Below, in pieces: positions 25,936 to 32,660 of a stretch of 64,000 nt of DNA. The notes under the pieces are model-generated. The model did no database searches. It was not told where the DNA came from and was given only the letters and a program-made list of their open reading frames with translations. A program made the translations under genes and the position numbers. Every line of letters starts with the position of its first letter. The first letter of the stretch is position 1. Source of the DNA: Aquitalea denitrificans. Its GTDB lineage: Bacteria; Pseudomonadota; Gammaproteobacteria; Burkholderiales; Chromobacteriaceae. The stretch spans positions 1,426,001 through 1,490,000 of the forward strand of contig NZ_CP047241.1 in NCBI RefSeq assembly GCF_009856625.1, written 5' to 3'.

Positions 25936-26310
25936 ATGATTTCCCGCGTCAACATGACTGAGCGTGCTGCGGAACTATTGTCGGTGTTGTGCCAGCGTCA
26001 TGGTTCCTTGCTGTTCCACCAGTCTGGTGGGTGTTGTGACGGCAGCGCGCCACTGTGCTTTACCCAGCAGGAATTCCGTGTTGGCGATCATGACATTTTG
26101 CTGGGAGAAATCGGCGGCTGCCCTTTTTATATCAGCGCGTTTTTGTATGGTTATTGGCAGAACTGCCAACTGACCATCGATGCCCAGCCAGGGCGCAGCA
26201 GCAGCTTTTCGTTGGAAGGGAGTGAAGGCATGCGCTTTGTAACCCTGTCGCGCCTGTTTACCGAACAGGAACTGGCCATGCTGGCGCAGCCACCTGCAAC
26301 CACAGCCTGA
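25936..26310 (+). CDS. DUF779 family protein
   Basis: A 124-residue cytoplasmic protein. The start at 25936 has AAGGA five bases upstream. HQSGGCCDGSAPLCF near 35-49, GEIGGCPFYIS near 66 and the YGYW segment are hallmarks of DUF779, whose genes sit beside acetaldehyde dehydrogenase genes in many proteobacteria. The cysteine-rich loop suggests metal binding or thiol chemistry. Function is not established; an accessory role to ExaC is inferred from the gene neighbourhood. Confidence 0.85.
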   Translation: MISRVNMTERAAELLSVLCQRHGSLLFHQSGGCCDGSAPLCFTQQEFRVGDHDILLGEIGGCPFYISAFLYGYWQNCQLTIDAQPGRSSSFSLEGSEGMRFVTLSRLFTEQELAMLAQPPATTA

Positions 26311-26330
26311 GCTGCAAGGCCAGGCCATGA

Positions 26331-26356
26331 AAAAACCCCGGGAAGCCGGGGTTTTG
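26331..26356 (+). terminator. terminator after the DUF779 gene
   Basis: AAAACCCCGG and CCGGGGTTTT form a perfect 10-base stem with a GAAG tetraloop, followed by GTGTTTT. It closes the exaC-DUF779 unit. Confidence 0.9.
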
Positions 26357-26431
26357 TGTTTTCAGGCCAGTGCAGGCAAGGACCAGTGTTGTCGGTCGGT
26401 ATACTTGATATTCTGCTCCCGGGCCGCAGCT

Positions 26432-26683
26432 TCAGGACGCATCCAGATAGTCGTAGCCGGCCCAGTCCAGCCCATAGCCGCGTCCCTGCTGCTTCAGGTT
26501 GACCGGTTTGAGCAGACCATGCTGCTGCATGTAATGCAGGTGCGCATGGATGGTGGGCTCGTTGAACTCGTCCCCCGTTTCGCGCCGGATGGCTGTCATG
26601 ATCTGGCGTTCATCCAGATATTGCACCTGCTTGGCGCGCAGAATGCGTAATATTCTGAAAACCAATAATTCGTTGCGAGGCAT
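26432..26683 (-). CDS. small winged-helix-type protein
   Basis: An 83-residue protein, MPRNELLVFRILRILRAKQV onward. The segment from about 20 to 60 (DERQIMTAIRRETGDEFNEPTIHAHLHYMQQHGLL) has the helix-helix pattern of a winged helix-turn-helix, with HGLLKPV as the likely strand start of the wing. It could be a small DNA-binding regulator. It is divergent from the DUF1289 gene. I recognise the fold type only; there is no strong ribosome site. Confidence 0.55.
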   Translation of the reverse strand: MPRNELLVFRILRILRAKQVQYLDERQIMTAIRRETGDEFNEPTIHAHLHYMQQHGLLKPVNLKQQGRGYGLDWAGYDYLDAS

Positions 26684-26782
26684 TGGGCTTTATCGTGTTG
26701 CAGCGGTCTTTCAGTTATCTGACATTTTTATTGCATTCGTCAAGAAATATGACGGAAGTGTTTCATTCAGGAGTAATCAATA

Positions 26783-27172
26783 GTGTTGGAGCGTCCCGAC
26801 TCCCCATGTATCGCACGTTGCACGACTGCGGTAGGTGACAATGTCTGTCGTGGTTGTGCCCGCAGTTTTACCGAGATTTCCAACTGGTGCTTCATGGAAG
26901 GCACAGAGCGCGAACAGGTGTGGCAACGGTTGCCGCTACGCCAGCCACTGCTGGATATTGCCGAGCGCTTGGGTACCTTGCTCGACTTGCAAAACTTGGA
27001 CGGCATTGAGTGGGGTGTCGTACGGCTGGAGGGCCGGGCGATCCTGCTACGTCTGCATAAGGCACAACTGCAACTGCGCTTGCCCGATGGCCGGGCCTTG
27101 CCGCTGGCCATGGAACAAGGGCTGGATGGGGTGGAAGCGCAACTGCACCAATATATTACGTTAGCAAATTAG
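26783..27172 (+). CDS. DUF1289 domain protein
   Basis: A 129-residue protein starting at GTG with AGGAG nine bases upstream. The N-terminal 30 residues carry the DUF1289 cysteine motif, SPCIARCTTAVGDNVCRGCA, a likely metal or Fe-S site, with the following TEISNW segment. The C-terminal two thirds (about 45-125) is an unrecognised domain rich in Leu and Arg, longer than the minimal DUF1289 proteins of 60-80 residues. It precedes a methyltransferase by 21 bases and may share its transcript. Function is unknown. Confidence 0.75.
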   Translation: MLERPDSPCIARCTTAVGDNVCRGCARSFTEISNWCFMEGTEREQVWQRLPLRQPLLDIAERLGTLLDLQNLDGIEWGVVRLEGRAILLRLHKAQLQLRLPDGRALPLAMEQGLDGVEAQLHQYITLAN

Positions 27173-27193
27173 CATTAAAGAGAGGACTGAAGT

Positions 27194-27802
27194 ATGGCGC
27201 AAGACAGCTCGCTGCCAGAATTCTGGGATCAGCGCTATCAGCAGGGGGTGACCCCCTGGGAAGGTGCCAGCCCAGATGAGCAGATGCATCGTTTCATTGC
27301 CACGCTGCCTGCAGCTAGCAGGATTCTTCTGCCTGGTTGCGGCAGTGCCAGCGACGTGCCCTGGTTGGTAAAGGCGGGCATGCAAGTGGATGCCATCGAC
27401 TTCAGTCTTGAAGCCATCCAGCGCGCTACGCTTGCCTTGCAAGACACCCCGGCCCGCTTATGGCAGGCAGATTTCTTTGCCCTGCCGGCCCGGCAAGCTT
27501 ATGACGCAATATTTGAACGTGCTTTTCTCTGTGCCTTGCCGCCAGGCCGCTGGGACGACTATACCCAGAAGATGAGTCAGTTGATTTGCCCCGGTGGTTA
27601 CCTGGCAGGGGTGTTTTTTCTGGCCGAGAAACCGAAGGGACCACCGTTTGGTACCAGCCTGCCGGCGCTGCAGCAGCTTTTTTCCGGACACTTTGTCTTG
27701 CAGGAGTGTCGGACAGTTGACTCCACCATCCCCGTCTTTGCTGGTCAGGAGTTCTGGATGGTTTGGCAGCGTCTACCTGCGGAAGCGAGTGGCGGGGAGT
27801 GA
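27194..27802 (+). CDS. SAM-dependent methyltransferase, TPMT family
   Basis: A 202-residue cytosolic methyltransferase. The N-terminal FWDQRYQQGVTPWEGASPDE is the signature of thiopurine S-methyltransferase-like proteins; the S-adenosylmethionine motif I follows as LLPGCGSASDVPWL at about 45, and motif II-like VDAIDFSLEAI at about 67. Bacterial members methylate thiols or chalcogen compounds; the substrate here is not determinable. AGAGGA lies upstream of the ATG. Confidence 0.85.
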   Translation: MAQDSSLPEFWDQRYQQGVTPWEGASPDEQMHRFIATLPAASRILLPGCGSASDVPWLVKAGMQVDAIDFSLEAIQRATLALQDTPARLWQADFFALPARQAYDAIFERAFLCALPPGRWDDYTQKMSQLICPGGYLAGVFFLAEKPKGPPFGTSLPALQQLFSGHFVLQECRTVDSTIPVFAGQEFWMVWQRLPAEASGGE

Positions 27803-27979
27803 TGATCTTTCAGTTTCTTTGTTTACAGTTTTTGTTTTCTATGATCATGATGGTAATGGTTCTTGATAGCAATCAGTTTTATCCTAAATTTGAGTAGTCA
27901 TTTCACAAATTTCAGGTAAAAATGTAGCGCCCGCTTTAAACATATAACAAGTAATACCAGCAGGTCGTAAGGAGAGAGC

Positions 27980-29803
27980 ATGGAGTGGTTCTGGCGCATT
28001 TATACTCTGGTTGAGAAGACGATTTTCTACACACTCACCAGGAAATTGTGCAGTTTCTTTTTTTTGAGCCTGTTCCAGCTCATCATGCTGGTATATGTCT
28101 ATCTGGTGTTGACGGATATTCGTGGCCAGCTCAATGGTTCGGGAATGAGCGCGACAACGCTGGAAAGCATTCGCAGCAGCATAGACGGGGCCATTTTCTG
28201 GTCTGCAAGTTTGTGGTTGGCTGGTTTTGTATTTGTTTGCTTCATGGTCTGGTACTTGCGCTATCTGATCGTACGGCCATTGAAGATGATTATTGGCATC
28301 TTCAATGAAATCGGGGCGGGCGAGGGGGATTTGTCGCGTGATATTCCAACCATCACCCATGATGAAATCCGTGATGTTTCGGTTTCCTATAACCGCTTCC
28401 AGTTGAAAATGCGGGAAATCATCAGCAATGTGCGCCTGATGACAGTACGTATTGCCATGGACTCGGCGCGTACCCGCAAGAATGTCAGCGAATCGCTGGG
28501 TAGCGCGGTGCGACAAGACGAATTTGCCACCCGGGTACGGGATGCCAGCGACCAGACAACAAACGGCATCAACCAGGTAACCGGCCAGACCCAGTCCATT
28601 TCCTCTTCCACCTTGTCCAATCTGGATGTCGCGCGCGAGTCATATGACGAGCTGAAAACCGTTGCAGATCGCATCTTCGACATCAGCCAGAAAGTGGGTC
28701 ATTTCAATCAGACCGTGGAAGATCTGAGCCAGCGTTCGGCCAGCATCAAGACGATTGTCGATCTCATCAAGGATATTTCTGATCAGACTAATCTGCTGGC
28801 ACTGAATGCGGCTATCGAGGCAGCCCGGGCCGGGGAAACCGGACGCGGTTTTGCTGTGGTGGCAGATGAAGTGCGCAAGCTGGCGGAAAAGGTGAAAAAG
28901 GCTACCGACGAAATTTCCAGCAATATCGATGGCATGCTGGGCCTGGTGTCGGATACCCAGGTGGAAACCAACGAAATTACTGCCGGTACCCACCAGGCAA
29001 GAGACGTGGTTTCCCGTGCATCGCAGCATTTTGGCCGCATGATGGGCGATTTTGAAACTACCGCCAGCAGTCTGACCCAGATAGCCGGCACCATGGAGGA
29101 CTTTGCCGAAACCAACCGGCAGGTCAATCGCCACGTCTCCGAGATTCACGGGCTTGGCCAGCAGGTAACCGAGCGCCTGAATCATACCGAGCAGGTGGCT
29201 GACGAACTGTCTGGTGTGGCCGAGCAGGTTCAGGAAATGGTATCCCGCTTCATTATCGGAGAGGGCGAGTTTGACCGTATGATCGGCCTGGCACGTCATC
29301 TGCGCGATCATCTGCAAGGCATGCTGCAACAGCAGCTGCAAGGTGGTGCCGATATCTTTGATAAGCGCTATCAGGCGATTCCCGGCAGCAAACCAACCAA
29401 ATACCATACTGCTTATGACGAGAAGCTGGCCGGGCTGGTGCAGCCGCATTACGACGCACTGGTGCGTGATGTAGTCGGAGGACGCTTTTGTCTATTGGTT
29501 GATACCAATGGCTACGCCCCAACGCACAATAGCTGGTATAGCCAGCCCCTGAGCGGCGATGAAGAGAAAGATCTGGTAAACAGTCGCGACAAGCGCATGT
29601 TTGCTGATCCGGCCGGGCTGAAATCAGCACGTAATACCGAGCCTTTTCTGCTGCATACCTATATGCGGGATACCGGCGAGATTCTTTCCGAGCTGACATT
29701 GCCGGTCTTTGTGGATGGCCGGCATTGGGGGGCGCTGCGGCTGGGTTTTGATCCCAGCAGCCTGCTGGAGGCGGCTGGCCTGGAAAACAAGACCAAGCGC
29801 TGA
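27980..29803 (+). CDS. chemoreceptor with C-terminal sensor domain
   Basis: A 607-residue methyl-accepting chemotaxis protein. Two membrane segments (about 25-48 and 72-95) enclose a periplasmic loop of only about 25 residues, too small for ligand binding. A HAMP-like region (about 95-150) and a signalling domain follow, with hairpin tip SDQTNLLALNAAIEAARAGE near 262. After the signalling domain, residues about 440-605 form an extra globular domain with LLVDTNGYAPTHN, NSRDKRMFADPAG and LPVFVDGRHWGALRLGF, resembling a PAS/Cache-type sensor fold. Sensing is therefore probably cytoplasmic and C-terminal. AAGGAGAG precedes the start; a terminator follows. Confidence 0.88.
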   Translation: MEWFWRIYTLVEKTIFYTLTRKLCSFFFLSLFQLIMLVYVYLVLTDIRGQLNGSGMSATTLESIRSSIDGAIFWSASLWLAGFVFVCFMVWYLRYLIVRPLKMIIGIFNEIGAGEGDLSRDIPTITHDEIRDVSVSYNRFQLKMREIISNVRLMTVRIAMDSARTRKNVSESLGSAVRQDEFATRVRDASDQTTNGINQVTGQTQSISSSTLSNLDVARESYDELKTVADRIFDISQKVGHFNQTVEDLSQRSASIKTIVDLIKDISDQTNLLALNAAIEAARAGETGRGFAVVADEVRKLAEKVKKATDEISSNIDGMLGLVSDTQVETNEITAGTHQARDVVSRASQHFGRMMGDFETTASSLTQIAGTMEDFAETNRQVNRHVSEIHGLGQQVTERLNHTEQVADELSGVAEQVQEMVSRFIIGEGEFDRMIGLARHLRDHLQGMLQQQLQGGADIFDKRYQAIPGSKPTKYHTAYDEKLAGLVQPHYDALVRDVVGGRFCLLVDTNGYAPTHNSWYSQPLSGDEEKDLVNSRDKRMFADPAGLKSARNTEPFLLHTYMRDTGEILSELTLPVFVDGRHWGALRLGFDPSSLLEAAGLENKTKR

Positions 29804-29821
29804 ATGGCAAGCCAGAATGAA

Positions 29822-29847
29822 AAAAGAGGCCTTTGGGCCTCTTTTCA
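29822..29847 (+). terminator. terminator between the chemoreceptor gene and mscL
   Basis: AAAAGAGGCC and GGCCTCTTTT pair perfectly around a TTTG loop, with A and T tracts on both sides, so it could serve both convergent genes. Confidence 0.9.
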
Positions 29848-29868
29848 TTTTCCTGCCTGCAGGAGGAT

Positions 29869-30330
29869 TCAGTCCAGCTGCGAGGTGCAGCACGGACAGC
29901 GGCTGGCCTTGAGCGGCACGCTGGACAGGCAGTAACGACATTCCTTGGTAGCCGGAGTGGGAGCGGCTTCCGCCGGGGCTTCCCGCTTCAGTCTGTTGAT
30001 GGCCTTCACCAGCATGAAAATGGCAAAGGCAACAATGGTAAAGCTCACCAGCGAATTGATGAACAGGCCGATATTCATTGTCACTGCACCAGCCTGTTTG
30101 GCGGCTGCCACTGAAGCGTAAGGCCCAGCCTGCTTGACGCCTTCCTTCAGGACCAGAAACAGGTTGGCAAAGTCGACATTGCCTACCAGCAGGCCAATAG
30201 GGGGCATGATTACGTCATCGACCAGCGATTTGACGATGGAGCCGAAGGCACCGCCAATAACCACACCAACGGCTAGGTCGATTACATTGCCCTTGACGGC
30301 AAATTCCTTGAATTCTTTCAGAATGGACAT
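29869..30330 (-). CDS. mscL: large-conductance mechanosensitive channel MscL
   Basis: A 153-residue inner-membrane channel that opens on membrane tension during osmotic downshock. The N-terminal MSILKEFKEFAVKGNVIDLA and TM1 VGVVIGGAFGSIVKSLVDDV are canonical; TM2 is at about 77-100. The C-terminus differs from the Escherichia coli protein: after a charged helix it ends in CRYCLSSVPLKASRCPCC, two CxxC pairs that look like a zinc-ribbon knuckle. The gene is convergent with the chemoreceptor gene. Confidence 0.96.
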   Translation of the reverse strand: MSILKEFKEFAVKGNVIDLAVGVVIGGAFGSIVKSLVDDVIMPPIGLLVGNVDFANLFLVLKEGVKQAGPYASVAAAKQAGAVTMNIGLFINSLVSFTIVAFAIFMLVKAINRLKREAPAEAAPTPATKECRYCLSSVPLKASRCPCCTSQLD

Positions 30331-30489
30331 GACTGATCCTTTGAGTTTTGTTTAATACAGTGTTAACCAAACTCTAGTTTAGCATGAATATGCTGATATG
30401 TTGCTCAGCGCATTCTTGGGTATCAATGCAGAGCTTGTCAAAAGGAAAAAAGAATCCAGGTGGGCGGAAGGCAGAAGAGGCAGATATAA

Positions 30490-30517
30490 AACAAAAAACC
30501 GCCTCATGAAGGCGGTT
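30490..30517 (-). terminator. terminator of the tRNA-Asn operon
   Basis: On the minus strand AACCGCC and GGCGGTT pair around a 7-base loop and are followed by TTTTTGTTTT. It lies just downstream of the third tRNA-Asn. Confidence 0.85.
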
Positions 30518-30532
30518 CTCTGTGAAGGTATT

Positions 30533-30608
30533 TGGCTCCCCGAGCAGGGCTCGAACCTGCGACCTGCGGATTAACAGTCCGTCGCTCTACCAACTGAGCT
30601 ATCAGGGA
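30533..30608 (-). tRNA. tRNA-Asn (GTT), copy 3 in transcription order
   Basis: A 76-nt gene with encoded CCA. The acceptor stem TCCCTGA pairs with TCGGGGA, the anticodon loop is CTGTTAA with anticodon GTT, and the T arm contains GGTTCGAGCC. Confidence 0.97.
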
Positions 30609-30632
30609 ATAAAACAGCATGCATTGCGAGAG

Positions 30633-30708
30633 TGGCTCCCCGAGCAGGGCTCGAACCTGCGACCTGCGGATTAACAGTCCGTCGCTCTACCAGCTGAGCT
30701 ATCAGGGA
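30633..30708 (-). tRNA. tRNA-Asn (GTT), copy 2
   Basis: Identical to its neighbours except for one base in the D arm (CAGCTGG instead of CAGTTGG on the tRNA strand). CCA is encoded. It is separated from copy 3 by 24 bases. Confidence 0.97.
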
Positions 30709-30739
30709 ATAACCGGGCAATGCTTAGATTGTGGGGTCT

Positions 30740-30815
30740 TGGCTCCCCGAGCAGGGCTCGAACCTGCGACCTGCGGATTAACAGTCCGTCGCTCTACCAA
30801 CTGAGCTATCAGGGA
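30740..30815 (-). tRNA. tRNA-Asn (GTT), copy 1 (promoter-proximal)
   Basis: A 76-nt gene with encoded CCA and anticodon GTT. It is the first of three tandem copies transcribed from the promoter at 30834-30862. Confidence 0.97.
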
Positions 30816-30833
30816 ACATCCAAGAGAGTGCGA

Positions 30834-30862
30834 ACTATACCGATGGGAATCAGGCCTGTCAA
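30834..30862 (-). promoter_or_regulatory. sigma-70 promoter of the tRNA-Asn operon
   Basis: On the minus strand TTGACA (30857-30862), a 17-base spacer and TATAGT (30834-30839) make a near-consensus promoter about 19 bases before the first tRNA. It is the strongest sigma-70 match noted in the window. Confidence 0.85.
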
Positions 30863-31043
30863 CGCTTTGGCGGTGATTTTGGCAGCTTTTTCTTTGCCTT
30901 GGTATCGAGGTGTAACTAAGTGCATGACGCGAAAAGAATATCGCGGCGGCATGGGAGTAGCTATTGTTATCGTACTGGTAGAAATTGATGGGAAAAAGTA
31001 AAATTCTTGACTAATTTGGTGTGCTAATCACAGGTGTTGCAAC

Positions 31044-32072
31044 ATGAACAAGACATGGCAGGCGTGGGTAGAAAAAAATCAGGGCTATATCGGTACGGAA
31101 AACCGGCTGGAGTTTCCGGATGTTTTCCGGCAAGTTGCGGCTGTGCGTGATGGAAATGCACTGGCAATGCTGGATAGTTTCAGCATTATCCGGATAGAAG
31201 GCGAGGATGCCGAAACTTTTCTGCAAGGCCAATTGTCAGGTGATATTCGGGATGTTGCCGATGGTGCGGCACGGTTCAGCACCTATTCCACGGCCAAGGG
31301 GCGCATGCTTGCCAGTTTTCTTATCTGGAAGCAGCAGTCGGCTTATTACCTGATTGTAGCGTCGGATATCTGTCAGGCGGTTGCCAAGCGTCTGGCCATG
31401 TTTGTCATGCGTTCCAGAGTGAAAGTGAATGTGCTGGATTCTGAACAGACCAGTATTGCCGGTGTGCGTGGTGCGCAAGTACAGGCCCTGATTGAGCAGT
31501 ATTTTGCTGCTGAAGCACCCGTAGCCTTGACTGTGCTGCAGGGGGGCACGGAAACAGCCATCGCCTTGCCAGAAGGTGGTTATCTGCTTCAGCTTGATGA
31601 GGGCTCTGCTTTGTTGCCGACACTGCTTGCTGAAGAGGCAACTGCGGTGTCATCCATGGCGTGGAATATCCGTGATATAGATGCGGGTATTGCCTGGGTG
31701 GCACAGGCAACGCAGGAACAGTTTGTTCCCCAGATGGCAAATATGGAATTGATTGGTGCTGTCAGCTTTAAAAAGGGTTGCTATCCCGGGCAGGAAATTG
31801 TGGCGCGCACCCAATATCTTGGCAAGTTGAAACGACGCTTATTCAAGGCCAGGCTGTCTTCTTTCGCTGCGGTGGGCAGCAAGCTATTCAGTCCTGAAGT
31901 ACCTGAACAATCCATTGGAATGATTGCTGCCATTTGTCCAGTTGCTGAAGGCGAATACGAAACACTGGTGGTTGTGCAATCCGCTTGTTGGGAAAAAGGT
32001 ATTTACCTGGAAGCGGAATATCTTCATCAGCTGGTGTGTCTGACTTTGCCCTATGTTACTCAGGATGAATAA
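31044..32072 (+). CDS. ygfZ: folate-binding Fe-S maintenance protein YgfZ
   Basis: A 342-residue cytoplasmic protein of the GcvT-related YgfZ/IBA57 family, which uses folate to support Fe-S enzymes such as MiaB. The diagnostic motif KKGCYPGQEIVARTQYLGK is present with Cys near 246, and the N-terminal FSIIRIEGEDAETFLQGQLS segment is typical. The size fits the family (about 320-350). It stands alone between the tRNA operon and the H-NS-like gene. Confidence 0.93.
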   Translation: MNKTWQAWVEKNQGYIGTENRLEFPDVFRQVAAVRDGNALAMLDSFSIIRIEGEDAETFLQGQLSGDIRDVADGAARFSTYSTAKGRMLASFLIWKQQSAYYLIVASDICQAVAKRLAMFVMRSRVKVNVLDSEQTSIAGVRGAQVQALIEQYFAAEAPVALTVLQGGTETAIALPEGGYLLQLDEGSALLPTLLAEEATAVSSMAWNIRDIDAGIAWVAQATQEQFVPQMANMELIGAVSFKKGCYPGQEIVARTQYLGKLKRRLFKARLSSFAAVGSKLFSPEVPEQSIGMIAAICPVAEGEYETLVVVQSACWEKGIYLEAEYLHQLVCLTLPYVTQDE

Positions 32073-32178
32073 GCAATTGGTTTGCTTACGGAATTTTAAC
32101 TGTTTTGTCTTGACGAATGGACTTCCTTTTGGCTAAATTGAAATCGTTGTTGTCTAACTGAATAATAAGGGCGGAAAA

Positions 32179-32487
32179 ATGGATATTAGCACTCTGAGCT
32201 TTACCGAGCTGGTTGCACTGAAAAGCGACGTTGAAAACGAAATCAAGCGTCGTGAGTCCGAAGAAAAAACCAAGGCCAAAAAACAGATCATCGAACTGGC
32301 AAAGGCTTATGGCCTGAGCGTGGAAGAGGTGCTGGGCAAGGTGGGCGGTGCTGTTCGCAAGCCGGTGGAAGCCAAGTATCGTCACCCGGAAAATACCGAA
32401 CTGACCTGGACTGGCCGTGGTCGCAAACCGGTATGGGTACAGGAACTGCTGAACGCTGGCAAAACGCTTGAAGATCTGGCCATCTGA
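32179..32487 (+). CDS. H-NS family nucleoid protein
   Basis: A 102-residue histone-like protein. The N-terminal half (about 1-50) is a charged helical dimerisation region (LVALKSDVENEIKRRESEEK); the C-terminal half contains the DNA-binding core YRHPENTELTWTGRGRKPVW, with the TWTGRGRKP AT-hook-like loop of beta-proteobacterial H-NS/BpH3-type proteins. It binds AT-rich DNA and silences foreign genes. AAGGGCGG lies before the ATG. Confidence 0.93.
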   Translation: MDISTLSFTELVALKSDVENEIKRRESEEKTKAKKQIIELAKAYGLSVEEVLGKVGGAVRKPVEAKYRHPENTELTWTGRGRKPVWVQELLNAGKTLEDLAI

Positions 32488-32512
32488 TGTAACATGGCCT
32501 GCCAAGTGCCTG

Positions 32513-32545
32513 AAAAAAGCGCCTGCATGGGCGCTTTTTGTTTTT
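32513..32545 (+). terminator. terminator after the H-NS-like gene
   Basis: AAAAAGCGCC and GGCGCTTTTT pair around a short loop, followed by TGTTTTTG. Confidence 0.9.
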
Positions 32546-32660
32546 GTACGCAAGTTCTTCTTGCTGATTTGCCTGCTTGTATAAATACTGATAAGAATAA
32601 ATGCTGCACCCGCTGCTCCATCAACGCTCCCTGTCACCATGACCGACTGAAAGTTACGAC

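Noticed and set aside
30619..31001. Open frames repeating SPSRARTCDLRINSPSLYQLS over the tRNA genes
   Set aside because: They are translations of the strand opposite to the tRNA-Asn genes, a well-known false-gene artefact.
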